A DNA stretch of 64,000 nucleotides, from positions 1-64,000 of the forward strand of contig NZ_JACXZS010000011.1 of assembly GCF_014779795.1 (NCBI RefSeq), read 5' to 3'. Below, one piece after another: positions 11,601 through 25,616 of the stretch; the stretch's first letter is position 1, and each line of letters opens with the position of its first letter. The position numbers and the translations under genes are program-made. The notes below the pieces were generated by a model that worked only from the letters and a program-made list of their open reading frames with translations, had not been told where the DNA came from and did no database searches. This stretch comes from Microbacterium helvum. Lineage in GTDB: Bacteria > Actinomycetota > Actinomycetes > Actinomycetales > Microbacteriaceae.

Positions 11601-12077
11601 GAACGGATCGAGCTTGCCGGCGGGACCGCCGGAGAGCCGACCCGCGTACACGGCGCCGGAGTCCGTGAGGTAGGCCGCGTAGTCCCCCGCCGTGACGACC
11701 TCCGTCGTGCCGGCCGGGGTCTTCTGCGAGGTCTCCAGCGCCTCTTCGTCGAGATCGGCGGGCATCGATTCGTCGATGCGCGTCACGGTGCTGTAGCTGT
11801 CGCTGAACAGGTAGGCGCCGTCGCCGGTCTGCACCACCTGGTCGGGGTTGCTGATGCTGCGGACGGTGTCGAGTTCGCCCACCGAGGTGTTCACGCGCGC
11901 GTAGCGGCGGCCTTCGCCGGTCTGCAGCGCCCACACCGCGGTGTCGACGTCAGGCGTCTCCTGCGCATCGAGCCCGGGCCAGACGACGCTCACGCCGATG
12001 ACGGCGGCCACCACGGCGCCGGCAGCCACGAGTCCGAACAGGGTGCCCCGGCGCATGGGACCTCGCGAAGCGGCCAT
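5679..12077 (-). CDS. Giant Ig-like/fibronectin III repeat membrane-anchored protein
   Basis: A protein of 2132 residues. One N-terminal transmembrane helix (about residues 13-33) is followed by a roughly 400-residue region that looks like a beta-propeller. After it come many bacterial Ig/cadherin-like modules with the recurring pattern VLLNDHDPNEDVLTI, VPVLNGWVDPEGDPL, IPVLDNDISPAGG. Fibronectin III-like segments follow, and two near-identical repeats of about 67 residues close the protein. No LPXTG or C-terminal anchor is visible, so it is probably a type II membrane protein with its mass outside the cell. The ATG at 12077 overlaps the kinase stop (TGATG); a GTG one codon earlier is an alternative. 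It is likely an envelope adhesin or scaffold working with the MoxR/DUF58 module. Confidence 0.85.
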   Translation of the reverse strand: MAASRGPMRRGTLFGLVAAGAVVAAVIGVSVVWPGLDAQETPDVDTAVWALQTGEGRRYARVNTSVGELDTVRSISNPDQVVQTGDGAYLFSDSYSTVTRIDESMPADLDEEALETSQKTPAGTTEVVTAGDYAAYLTDSGAVYAGRLSGGPAGKLDPFPSDDENAPQYTADAIAVDARGMLFAYSRDDGSVLRYSVRDGEVRGRDALDPEGLATPAITAAGDTWAVVDTEDGDVWLRGQDAASRAPMTSTVVVGTPDARGTSVYLADDTTLVRVPVDGSDMQVEVGGGTGAVVGTPAQPVSHDGVTYAAWLGEGDADGLLWRSDDGTVPLDYNGQSIGDTRRPVFVASNTAVILNETRSGWAWSVPDGALIPSSQDWTLDDRTDPDAVRSDEELQVVLDPKPPIAEPDAFGVRAGALATLPVLLNDHDPNEDVLTIDPASVNGLDPAFGTVSVTDDGQRFAVQVAPDASGSATFSYGVTDGTAEGGLNSEPTTVTLNVAGPGAESAPEWCGVERCLVEWPQPEVALGGTVTVPVLNGWVDPEGDPLLLLSVDNPSGVGSVASTPGGDVVYQHSDDGQTGDQTIELAVTVADTQGQTTVKALVVKVSSQPKLAVQSFAVTDTVASSLTVDVAEHVTGTAGTLSLDSVRVLDDAAATATVVGGSTSFDFTAKDPGTYRVDFTVTDGTSEANGTARITLLPADAPAQLATSPVVAFVHPREDVTLEVFDAVSNPTRRVLLLSDVIARADEGATLSVDAVGQNHLRVSGTTADGSPGRLGTVTYLVSDGTEDAGSRVQGQATVYLLPPAPELAPIAVDDTIVVRAGAQIDIPVLDNDISPAGGRPTLNPASVVSSTPDALAFASGEVLRYLAPSEPGEYGVEYSVFTTGSPSLADTATVRVQVIDDDANRAPTADTMEGRVLSGQSAQIDFDGFGMDPDGDVVTLDSIVEQPQRGAATIAADGASILYSSVPGDKGQVSFRYRVVDSFGESAEGTVRVGVLDSEANPSPITYTDYVQVQAGEDSTIRVSPLSNDVDPTMGALKITDIRPDVPTSLMDGSENPDYARLNEQVLDIDDATVVIAAGSEPTTMSFLYDVESTSGNTGRGLIVVRVVRENVPDFPVVADTNLTVETRDDFPRGVDVLEDKVTWSGGDVADLTLSLWGEPDGVTVEGSKLRGELPPKTRLIPFAVTGTNASGDEVTSYGFLRVPGDDDLALTLRAEATTPTVTEQESVSFDMTDLVARPKGTSIELGADLKASGARAEATCSLESGTTVRYDAGTGAPWVDACQVPVRLEGKTDWTYLSVPVTVTPRDPQPELHPASITVGPGETTTYDLKTMTTWQLRADWEGIVYTTEYAGGAFEVSQDGSTLTVTGTDRAVPGSEEVVIVSVTSHTAVAPARLILRVGAAPSTLPQGGSVTQQCTQSSGSSCTFTVIGLADEVNPLPKTPLELVEVRPTGSCAGVGFQVASATAVTATWTGDAPGATCTAAFSVRDAQGRVTSSERDGRVLLDLLGYPKTPASVVQSSYANGTVTLRVDPGESRLAYPALTGFVIRVDGKDVAECKADGSCPPIEAPNGEQRTYEAWAVNSVGESKGSVRTVAWAYDTPPAPTDVTAAPVVTGDGRGEVVSLSIKGIDTASTGSLEIRSETGETVRVPVNGNRNTVDVPSYRIGTNRATIVTITPYSRFEIPAGLAGVASGGTVTVTTNGVGEPQSPSLTLTSKSSGDGKSTITATGTAVANGDGSKLRYGFVPEGQRCVADSGPSKTFTVDDGTEYSYRMCVESVWGERSYGRAEDSETVQARQSGDAPTGWTFVVDGTPNVSEGHAEWIIRSAPTSKEKVPNNNHVEFSGWNGSTTVIGSDPGIQVRYVHDRWPIATDWSAVTPKSGSAPYQVQATWGITSCVGGGTLTAAGQSTDSKADITFDYSAARYFSKRGKDITDTANRTTVPAGAASVTGVRVTVDWSGQDWGLSRVRSAELAQASCSSVEPLPTGVVAGDPGHFVSDFDRIPYDLNELRSMGSLGQTAAWTPGQYVNLGNYSKAYWDGGEWQRGEAPEPLPTGVVAGKPGHFISDYDRIPDNLDQLRGMGALGQTTIWDKGEYVVLGNWDTAYWDGAAWVRGRSPGAPDPEPTPDPTP
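5716..6125 (-). repeat. Two tandem C-terminal protein repeats in the giant Ig-like protein
   Basis: Two consecutive units of about 67 residues, each beginning LPTGVVAG.PGHF.SD.DRIP and ending YVxLGN...AYWDG..W.RG, form the last domain before a short Pro-rich tail. They are very similar along their full length, including the LR.MG.LGQT core. They look like a small binding module rich in Trp, Tyr and Gly. I do not recognise the family. Confidence 0.8.
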
Positions 12078-13222
12078 CACAGCACCCCTGCGGCCACGAG
12101 CGTGACGACGACCGCTCCGGCGCCGACGACGAGGCCCGCGCCGATGCCGATCACCCACGGCAGCACGCTGCGGCCGGCGGCGCGACGACGTGCGGGGGCC
12201 GAGATCTCGGTGTCTTCGTCACGGGCGAGACCGGCGACACCGGTGCCGGCGCGCGACTTGCGCGTGAGGTCGCGTTCGACCCGCGAGCGGGCGGGGCCGC
12301 GCAGACCCGAGTCGGCGAAGTCGACGGGAGCGGATGCCGGCGACCACTCCGCGTCGGGGATCTCCAGCGGCGTGGGCGACAGCCCGAGCTCGGCCTGCAC
12401 CGATCGCAGCGCCTCGCCGAATGCGCGGGCGGAGTCGTAGCGCTGGGCGGGATCGCGGTTCATCGCGGTCGCGAGCACCGACTGCAGCGAGACAGGCACG
12501 TCGTGCCGCGGGATCTCGACGTACGCGGCGCGTGCGATGCGGCGCCGCAGCAGGTCTTTGGTGTTCTGGCCGCGCTCGCGCCGCTCGAACGGGCTGTGTC
12601 CCGCCAGCAGCGAGTACACGGTGGCCCCGAGGCTCCAGACCTCGCTCGCCACGGTGCCGCTGGTCTGCTCGGCGACGACCTCGGGCGCGCTCCACGGGAT
12701 CGACATCGCCAGCACCTCGCCGCCGCTGCGGCGCTGCAGCGATGCAGAGATGCCGAAGTCGGCGAGCACCGGGGTGCCGAAGGTCGTGACCAGGATGTTG
12801 CTCGGCTTGACGTCGCGGTGGATCAGACCGGCACGGTGCGCGGACTCCAGCGCGCTGGCCATGCGCACGCCGATCGCCAGCACCTCGTCGACCGGCATCC
12901 GCTCCACGCGGTACCGCTGCGACAGCGAGCCGGGGCAGAACTCCATGACGATGTAGGGCCGTCCGTCGGCCGAGATGCTGGCCTGGTACACCGTGACGAT
13001 CGAGGGGTGCGCCGATAGGTGCGCGAGCACATCGGCCTCGGCGTTGAACATGCGCCGCAGCTCGGGATCGCGCACGTCGCTCGGCATGACCTTGACCGCG
13101 ACGTTGCGGCGGGGCATGTCCTGCTCGTAGAGGTAGACATCGGCGAAACCCCCGGATCCGAGCGGGCGGATGTAGGCGAGACCGGGAAGGATCGGGGGCG
13201 CCGAAGGAAGCCGTGTGGCCAC
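12077..13222 (-). CDS. Serine/threonine protein kinase, membrane-anchored
   Basis: A protein of 381 residues with a Hanks-type kinase domain: glycine loop PLGSGGFADVYLY near residue 20, invariant Lys in NVAVKVM, catalytic loop LIHRDVKPSNILV near residue 130, and DFG in VLADFGISAS. A linker leads to one transmembrane helix at the extreme C-terminus, with essentially no extracytoplasmic sensor or PASTA repeats. It starts with GTG at 13222 behind GGGAGG at a 4-nt spacing. As first gene of the operon it may phosphorylate other products of the locus. Signals for the operon are likely in the gap upstream, which holds a TAGGCT -10-like box and a strong palindrome. Confidence 0.92.
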   Translation of the reverse strand: MATRLPSAPPILPGLAYIRPLGSGGFADVYLYEQDMPRRNVAVKVMPSDVRDPELRRMFNAEADVLAHLSAHPSIVTVYQASISADGRPYIVMEFCPGSLSQRYRVERMPVDEVLAIGVRMASALESAHRAGLIHRDVKPSNILVTTFGTPVLADFGISASLQRRSGGEVLAMSIPWSAPEVVAEQTSGTVASEVWSLGATVYSLLAGHSPFERRERGQNTKDLLRRRIARAAYVEIPRHDVPVSLQSVLATAMNRDPAQRYDSARAFGEALRSVQAELGLSPTPLEIPDAEWSPASAPVDFADSGLRGPARSRVERDLTRKSRAGTGVAGLARDEDTEISAPARRRAAGRSVLPWVIGIGAGLVVGAGAVVVTLVAAGVL

Positions 13223-13286
13223 CGCACCTCCCGTTCCGAACGACTGTGTCTTCGTGCGCGCCCCAGGCGCGGCAACAAACCTGGCT

Positions 13287-13292
13287 AGCCTA
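13287..13292 (-). promoter_or_regulatory. Possible -10 box of the kinase operon
   Basis: TAGGCT on the minus strand, within TTGTTAGGCTAGCC, lies about 65 nt upstream of the kinase GTG. There is no convincing -35, which is common for actinobacterial promoters. Confidence 0.4.
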
Positions 13293-13316
13293 ACAAAATC
13301 GACTCTGAGAACTCGC

Positions 13317-13340
13317 CACGGGGTACCCGGGTACCTCGTG
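13317..13340. promoter_or_regulatory. 24-bp near-perfect palindrome, possible operator
   Basis: The core GGTACCCGGGTACC (13322-13335) is perfectly self-complementary and is flanked by CACG and CGTG arms with a single mismatched pair. It lies about 95 bp upstream of the kinase start and just above the possible -10. A dyad this compact is more like a protein-binding site than a terminator. Confidence 0.4.
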
Positions 13341-13371
13341 GGCGCGCACGCTCACCCGCAGATTGCTGGAC

Positions 13372-14055
13372 TCAGTCCAACTCTTCGGGCTCATGCGGGT
13401 CGAAGGGAGCGTCCAGCGACCGCGTCAGATCGGCGAGCATCGCCTCGATCTGCGGCTCGACGTACTCGGCGACGGCCGCCTGGATCCGCAGCCGATGGTG
13501 CAGCAGGATGGTGCAGACCTCGCGGCCGACCATGTTGGCATAGTCGTCGGCCAGCCCGACCTCCTGGCGCAGCGCGGCCTTGGCCTCTTCGCTCAGCGGC
13601 GGCAGCGCGGGCACACCGGCGTCGGCCTCTTCGGCGAGGCCGGCGATCGTGAACAGGAACGGCGCACCGGGTACCGGGTCCGGGTCCAGCGGCAGCCCCT
13701 CGAACTCCGGGTCGAGCCCCTCGGTCGGGCGATAGCTGCGGGCACGATTGCGGGTCGCCTGCTGATCGAGCTCCGCCTGCAGCATGGGAAGGTTCAGCGC
13801 CGTGTACTCGGCGACGGCGCGGTCGACGATCGTCTTCATGCGCGTCGACAGGCCGTGCTGCACGCCGTGCGGAACGTCGGCCCCCAGCCCGGCGGCCGAC
13901 AGCACGGGCGAGCCGAAGCACCGTCGGCAGGGGGCCGTGCGGCCGCGGTGCGTGGCCGGCTCCCAGCGCGGCAGCCACACGAGCCAGGCGTCCACCGCCT
14001 GGCTGACCTGGGTCTCGAGCGACCGCTCCACGGGGTCAACGGTAGTACGCGGCAT
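13372..14055 (-). CDS. Conserved hypothetical protein, cytosolic
   Basis: A protein of 227 residues with no signal peptide and no membrane segment. It has a Cys pair in PCRRCFGSPV near residue 43, a central helical region, and an acidic Pro-rich C-terminus. I do not recognise a family. The ATG at 14055 lies downstream of the 20-bp repeat array, which could therefore sit in its promoter. The gene ends 150 bp before the kinase operon on the same strand and could be co-transcribed with it, although the palindrome and -10-like box between them suggest separate control. Confidence 0.65.
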   Translation of the reverse strand: MPRTTVDPVERSLETQVSQAVDAWLVWLPRWEPATHRGRTAPCRRCFGSPVLSAAGLGADVPHGVQHGLSTRMKTIVDRAVAEYTALNLPMLQAELDQQATRNRARSYRPTEGLDPEFEGLPLDPDPVPGAPFLFTIAGLAEEADAGVPALPPLSEEAKAALRQEVGLADDYANMVGREVCTILLHHRLRIQAAVAEYVEPQIEAMLADLTRSLDAPFDPHEPEELD

Positions 14056-14104
14056 CCTCCCCCGCCCCCATTTCCCGCCCCGGAATCCCCCGCCCCATCC
14101 CCAC

Positions 14105-14266
14105 CGACCATGCCCCTCCGTCGCCGACTATGCCCATCCGCCGCCGACCATGCCCGGCCCCGTGCCGGGCACGGTCGCGCACAGGAGGGCATGGTCGCGT
14201 GCGACAGGGCATGGTCGCGTACAAGAGGGCATGGTCGCGTGCGACGGGGCATGGTCGCGGGGGGGG
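14105..14266. repeat. Array of 20-bp periodic repeats with an orientation switch
   Basis: Eight copies of the 11-bp core GGGCATGGTCG are placed on exact 20-bp grids. Five direct copies start at 14167, 14187, 14207, 14227 and 14247. Three reverse copies (CGACCATGCCC) start at 14105, 14125 and 14145. One direct copy has C for T and one reverse copy has T for C; the rest are exact. The 9-bp spacers vary. The whole is a broken palindrome centred near 14161, in the gap between two minus-strand genes. Confidence 0.85.
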
Positions 14267-14318
14267 GAGGGAGGGATGCCGGCGGCTGGGGCCGGAAGCA
14301 GCGGTCGGGCGACCGGGA

Positions 14319-14912
14319 TCAGGGCTCGTCGGGGTTCTCCCACGGCCACCGCGGCCGACGTGCGCGCGTGCGCACCAGGGCGATCCCGGCCCACGCGCTC
14401 ACGAATGCCGCGCCGGCGACGACCGCCCCGAACCACGAGGTCGCGAGGCGCCCGGCGACTCCGGTCGCGAGCGCCAGGTCGGTGCCGGTGGCGACCGCGG
14501 CGATCAACACCCCGCCGATGTAGGCGAGGAAGGCGGCGGCCGTCGTCCACACCACCCCCCAGAACGAGGGCTGCCACGTACGCACGATGCCCGTGGAAGC
14601 GCCGACGGCTTCGGAGTCCGCGGCGGTCTGCCGTGCGCCGGCTCCTGTCGTGCCGGCGGCATCCACTCTCTCCCCTGCTTTCGCGATCGCGGCCCACAGG
14701 CCGCCTGCGAACGCGAGCACCGCGAGGATCATGCCGACGACGCCCGGGATCTGGCCGAGACCCGGGGTGGCGATGACGTCCTCACCGGTCGCGAGGCTCA
14801 CCATGCCGAGGCCGAAGATCGAGAGCGCAGCGAAGCCGATCGTCGCGAACGTGAGGGCGACCGCCGGGCGCACCGGCCCTCCTGTTGCACCTGCCGAACC
14901 CTGCGCGGCCAT
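14319..14912 (-). CDS. Four-helix membrane protein of unknown function
   Basis: A protein of 197 residues with four predicted membrane helices arranged as two pairs separated by a Gly/Ala-rich loop (residues about 75-110). The start at 14912 (MAAQGSAG) is preferred to upstream starts because TACCCT lies six nt before it on the minus strand, the leaderless pattern. The longer frame begins in non-conserved Arg-rich sequence. No family recognised. Confidence 0.65.
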   Translation of the reverse strand: MAAQGSAGATGGPVRPAVALTFATIGFAALSIFGLGMVSLATGEDVIATPGLGQIPGVVGMILAVLAFAGGLWAAIAKAGERVDAAGTTGAGARQTAADSEAVGASTGIVRTWQPSFWGVVWTTAAAFLAYIGGVLIAAVATGTDLALATGVAGRLATSWFGAVVAGAAFVSAWAGIALVRTRARRPRWPWENPDEP

Positions 14913-14918
14913 GCTTCC

Positions 14919-14924
14919 AGGGTA
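14919..14924 (-). promoter_or_regulatory. Leaderless-type -10 box TACCCT
   Basis: TACCCT lies six nt upstream of the ATG at 14912, the spacing expected if transcription begins at the start codon. Confidence 0.5.
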
Positions 14925-15048
14925 CGTCGGCCGCCCCGCGCGGGGGCCGGCCGGTCGGGGCCGGCCGCCGGCATCCATGACTCGTCGGCGTCTGCGCGCG
15001 AGACAGGGGATCCTCGCCGAGCCCGAGGGCGACGCACCCCGTCTCGAC

Positions 15049-15083
15049 ACGAATCCCCGGTCTCGACGAGACCGGGGATTCGT
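15049..15083. terminator. 17-bp perfect hairpin after the 15104-16243 gene
   Basis: Arms 15049-15065 and 15067-15083 (ACGAATCCCCGGTCTCG and its complement) are perfect. The dyad lies 20 bp past the stop of the minus-strand gene. No T-run follows, so it may be a processing or REP-like hairpin rather than a classical terminator. Confidence 0.5.
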
Positions 15084-15103
15084 CGGGCGCAAGACCCGAG
15101 CGA

Positions 15104-16243
15104 CTACGGACGCACGAGCTGCGGACCCGCTTCGAGGGTGCGCTCGTACTCGCGCTGCGCCTCGATGTTGAGCTCGGTCACGCGCTTCGCGCGCGCCGCA
15201 GCCCAGGCGCCGAACCAGATCGTCAGCTCACGGCCGATCACGAAGGCGCCGAACGCGAGCGGGGTCAGCAGTTCGCTCTCGGCGAGGTCGGAGCCTTCGC
15301 TGGCGGTGAGCTCCCAGAACGGCGCCTGGAACAGTGCGCCGAGGATGTGACCGCCGTAGGCTGCGACGCCCACCAGCAGACCGAAGATCACCCAGGCTCC
15401 CCAGCGGCCGCGGTTGATGATCGCCCCGAGCAGCCAGAACGCGAGGAAGAACACCACGACCGGCACCCACAGCGACCATGTGCGAAGCGCGTCGACGACC
15501 GAGGTGCCGATGTTGTCGCCGGTCACATCACCCTCGATGGCGCGCACGCCCAGGCCGAGCGCGAGGTACAGCACAGCGAAGGCGAGCGCCGCGAGCAGGC
15601 CGATCGCTCCGGCCGCGGCGCGGTTGCCACGGGGACGCGGCGCCTCGGGCGCCTGGACGAAGATCGGCTGAGCCGCCGCGACGACCGCGGCCTCACCCAC
15701 GACCGGCTCGCTCGGGGTGATGACAGGGGCGTCGGCGACCGGTGCCGCGACGACGGGTGCGTCGACGACCGTCGGCGCATCATCTGCCGGCGACGCGTAC
15801 ACGGCGGTGTCGGCCGGAGTCGCTGCGGGGATGTCGAGGGATGCCGCCTCCGCCGAATCCCAGGGGTCGGGCTCTGCGGCGTCAGGCGCCGCCGTCGTCC
15901 CGACCGCGGTCTCGGACGGGACGGACTCTGCGGGCGTCGCATCGGCCGGGGCCTCTGCCGACGCGTCGACGGGTTCCGCGGACGATCCGGCCGCGGAGTC
16001 GGGCTCGACGCTGGTGTCGGCATTCGCGACGGCGTCGGCGTCGCCCGCGCCGGCGTCGCTCGCGCCGGCGGCGTCCGCCGTCGCGTCACCGGCCGCGGCG
16101 TCCGGACCGGACGCGGCCGGCGCGTCGACACCGCGCCCCGCGGCCTCCGCCTCGGCGAGGCCTTCGTTCGCGCGGCCGACGACGTCGTCGACTCCACCGG
16201 GCTCTTCGACGGGCTCGCCGTAGGACGACTTGGGGTCACTCAT
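15104..16243 (-). CDS. Membrane protein with long acidic Ala-rich N-terminal region
   Basis: A protein of 379 residues. The first roughly 200 residues are low-complexity Ala, Asp, Pro, Glu and Val with no membrane segment. The last 170 residues carry four hydrophobic helices, starting with AAAGAIGLLAALAFAVLYL. The ATG at 16243 (MSDPKSSYGEP) is chosen because AGGAG lies eight nt upstream; a GTG three codons earlier has no such support. The disordered tail would be cytoplasmic or external depending on topology. Function unknown. Confidence 0.7.
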   Translation of the reverse strand: MSDPKSSYGEPVEEPGGVDDVVGRANEGLAEAEAAGRGVDAPAASGPDAAAGDATADAAGASDAGAGDADAVANADTSVEPDSAAGSSAEPVDASAEAPADATPAESVPSETAVGTTAAPDAAEPDPWDSAEAASLDIPAATPADTAVYASPADDAPTVVDAPVVAAPVADAPVITPSEPVVGEAAVVAAAQPIFVQAPEAPRPRGNRAAAGAIGLLAALAFAVLYLALGLGVRAIEGDVTGDNIGTSVVDALRTWSLWVPVVVFFLAFWLLGAIINRGRWGAWVIFGLLVGVAAYGGHILGALFQAPFWELTASEGSDLAESELLTPLAFGAFVIGRELTIWFGAWAAARAKRVTELNIEAQREYERTLEAGPQLVRP

Positions 16244-16383
16244 CGTCAGCACTCCTCACGTCGGGGCCGGTGCCCCGCAGTGCGACAGTAGCCCGTGGGC
16301 TCGCGCATGCCACGCAGGCGTGCCGTGCGCGGCGTGGACGCCTCACGCCGCGCGGCGCAGTGCGCTCCGGCGGGGCGAGCGCC

Positions 16384-16389
16384 TAGCCT
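16384..16389 (+). promoter_or_regulatory. Leaderless-type -10 box TAGCCT
   Basis: TAGCCT lies six nt before the ATG at 16396. No ribosome binding site is present between them. Confidence 0.5.
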
Positions 16390-16395
16390 GGGGCG

Positions 16396-17043
16396 ATGGC
16401 ATCCCCAGCGACGCGACTGGGCCCCGCGACGGCCGGCCCCACGCACTCCCGCACGCCGAGACCCGCGGCGGCGCGATCTGCACTGATCGTGGGGACCATG
16501 GTGCTGGCGCTCACGGCGCTCACCGCGTGCGCGCCGGACGGCGAGCCCGACGGGGGCTTCACCTTCACCCCGACGCCGTCGACGGGCACCTCGGCGACGC
16601 CGACGCCCACCCCGACGGCGACCGCACGTGCCGAGATCCCGACCGACTGCCGCGCCATCCTGAACGCCGACGTGCTGGGTCAGCTCGAAGGCGTCCCGCT
16701 CAACGACCCCGCGTTCGGCGCCTCCGGCACGCAGCCGGACGGAAGCCTGATCTGCGTGTGGGGCGATCCCGCGGCCGACGCCACCAGCCTCGTCACCACG
16801 ATCACGTACGTGTCGCGGGGCCCGGCGCTGGATCAGCTCAACGAGCTCGCCGACGAAGAAGGCTTCACCTGCTACACGCCCGACATCGGCACCCGCTGCG
16901 AGAAGGCCTGGCAGGACCCGAACTACCCCGTCACATCAGGTCGGACCCTGTACTGGCGCGACGGCGTGCTCATCGACACCAAGTACTCGAACCTCGCACC
17001 CACGGGGTACACGTCGGCCGTGGTCGACGCGATCTTCGGCTGA
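16396..17043 (+). CDS. Putative lipoprotein, four-Cys domain
   Basis: A protein of 215 residues. A basic N-terminal stretch leads into a hydrophobic helix ending in a lipobox (LALTALTAC, Cys near residue 45), then a Thr/Pro linker, then a domain with four Cys in the contexts DCR, CVW, GFTC and TRC. The start is supported by the TAGCCT box six nt upstream. The convergent neighbour at 17082-17696 encodes the same Cys layout, so the two are probably diverged paralogues. The domain resembles small secreted DUF3558-like lipoproteins, but I am not certain of the family. Confidence 0.7.
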   Translation: MASPATRLGPATAGPTHSRTPRPAAARSALIVGTMVLALTALTACAPDGEPDGGFTFTPTPSTGTSATPTPTPTATARAEIPTDCRAILNADVLGQLEGVPLNDPAFGASGTQPDGSLICVWGDPAADATSLVTTITYVSRGPALDQLNELADEEGFTCYTPDIGTRCEKAWQDPNYPVTSGRTLYWRDGVLIDTKYSNLAPTGYTSAVVDAIFG

Positions 17044-17047
17044 GACT

Positions 17048-17079
17048 CTCGAACCCTGAGGCCCTCGAACCCTGAGGCC
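17048..17079. repeat. 16-bp tandem duplication between convergent genes
   Basis: CTCGAACCCTGAGGCC occurs twice in direct succession (17048-17063 and 17064-17079) in the short gap between two convergent stop codons. It looks like a replication-slippage duplication. Confidence 0.8.
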
Positions 17080-17081
17080 CG

Positions 17082-17696
17082 CTATCCGAACACCTCGCGC
17101 TGCAGCCGCGCGCCGAACGCCTTCGGGTGCCACCCTGTCTCGACGCTGACGAGCCACAGTCCGTCGCGCAGCGTGTGGTCCTCGACGACGTCGCCCTGCG
17201 TGCGGGAGCAGTCCAGCGTCTCACCGGCGGGTGCGCACGCGAATCCGTCCGCTTCGAGGGACGCCTCGGCGATCGCCGAGGCGTCCGCGTCGATCCTGGC
17301 CAGCGTCGTCACGATGCCGCCCGTGTCGAACCGCCACGCGCACGTCACCACGACGTCGGCGCTCACCGCGTCGGCGAAGGCCCGCGCCTGCGTCGCCGGC
17401 TCTGCGTGGGTCTGGTTCAGAAGCGAGCCGGGGTGCCAGGTCAGCTCGTTCCACAGATCGTCCGAATAGAGCGACCGGCAGTCGACCTGCTCCCCCGCCG
17501 CGACATCCTGAGCGGGAGTCGGCGCCGCCGTCCGGGTCGGAGCCGGTGCCGTGGCGCTGCGCAGGGTGTCGCCGATCCAGGCGATCGACACCGGGACCAT
17601 CGGCAGCGCCAGCCACACCAGCGCCGCCACGACGCCCGCGCACAGCATCCCGGCGGGCACCGCGATCCACGAGTTGCGCCCGCCGATCCGTGCCAT
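17082..17696 (-). CDS. Membrane-anchored secreted protein, paralogue of 16396-17043
   Basis: A protein of 204 residues with one N-terminal membrane helix (about residues 10-35), then a Thr/Ala/Pro linker and a domain with Cys in DCR, CAW, GFAC and LDC. This is the same order and spacing style as the convergent lipoprotein. Unlike that protein it has no lipobox. The ATG at 17696 is preferred over an in-frame start at 17858 because it follows GGGGGG and the helix starts immediately; the extension would run into the 61-bp inverted repeat. Function unknown. Confidence 0.68.
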   Translation of the reverse strand: MARIGGRNSWIAVPAGMLCAGVVAALVWLALPMVPVSIAWIGDTLRSATAPAPTRTAAPTPAQDVAAGEQVDCRSLYSDDLWNELTWHPGSLLNQTHAEPATQARAFADAVSADVVVTCAWRFDTGGIVTTLARIDADASAIAEASLEADGFACAPAGETLDCSRTQGDVVEDHTLRDGLWLVSVETGWHPKAFGARLQREVFG

Positions 17697-17812
17697 GGTC
17701 CCCCCGACCGTCACCCCCACGGTAGATCGGAGAGGTGGATGCCGCACCACGGCGCGCGGCGGCCCCGGTCGTTCCCGTGCTCGCGGCCGCCGGCATCCCT
17801 CGTCCCCTGGTT

Positions 17813-17873
17813 GTTCATCCGTCACAGATGTACGCGAAACGCGGGCTCGCACGTACATCTGTGACGGATGAAC
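17813..17873. repeat. 61-bp inverted-repeat element, copy 1 (perfect)
   Basis: Two perfect 22-bp arms (17813-17834 and 17852-17873), opening GTTCATCCGTCACAG and closing GTACG, enclose a 17-nt loop. It lies in the 347-bp gap between the rpoC 3' end and the 17696 gene start. The rest of that gap holds only the rpoC terminator. Confidence 0.9.
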
Positions 17874-17963
17874 GGCAGGAGGTTGGCGGCAGGGGCCGGT
17901 CGAGGCCCGGCGGGACGAGGCCCCGCGGGCGGCGACGGCGCCGGGAACGGCGGGCGGGAACGC

Positions 17964-18001
17964 CGAAGGGCCCCGGCAGTGTGAACTGCCGGGGCCCTTC
18001 G
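17964..18001 (-). terminator. rpoC terminator hairpin
   Basis: A 16-bp perfect GC-rich stem (arms CGAAGGGCCCCGGCAG and complement) with a 6-nt loop, 43 bp beyond the rpoC stop. On the minus strand no clear T-run follows, but position and strength make it the operon terminator. Confidence 0.8.
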
Positions 18002-18043
18002 CTCGTCACGTCAGGTTCCGGTCGGTCGGACCGGAGGCGGGAC

Positions 18044-21916
<3,873 letters not shown>

Positions 21917-21957
21917 TGGTTCTCCTGTGTCGGAAATTCGTTCGTTACCTGGCGCGC

Positions 21958-25455
<3,498 letters not shown>

Positions 25456-25616
25456 GGGGATTACCTCCGTGGGCCCGTGGGGCTCGTTTCCTTGTCGTCA
25501 GGTGGAGTGCTCTTCCTCCCCGAAAGCCCGCGCACCACGCCTCGCGACGAACGAGGGGGCGCAGGCACAGCCGACCACCATATGAGGGCAGGGGGAATCC
25601 AAGAGCGCAAAGACCT

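Noticed and set aside
5883..12440. Very long plus-strand open frame opposite the giant Ig-like gene
   Set aside because: It is the mirror of a GC-rich coding sequence: rich in Arg, His, Gly and Val with no domain pattern, while the minus strand encodes clear Ig modules.
13367..13379. Terminator at TGGACTCAGTCCA
   Set aside because: The stem can form only five pairs around the stop codon of the 13372-14055 gene and has no T-run.
14105..14266. CRISPR array
   Set aside because: The repeat core is only 11 bp with 9-bp gaps, changes orientation midway, and no cas genes are present.
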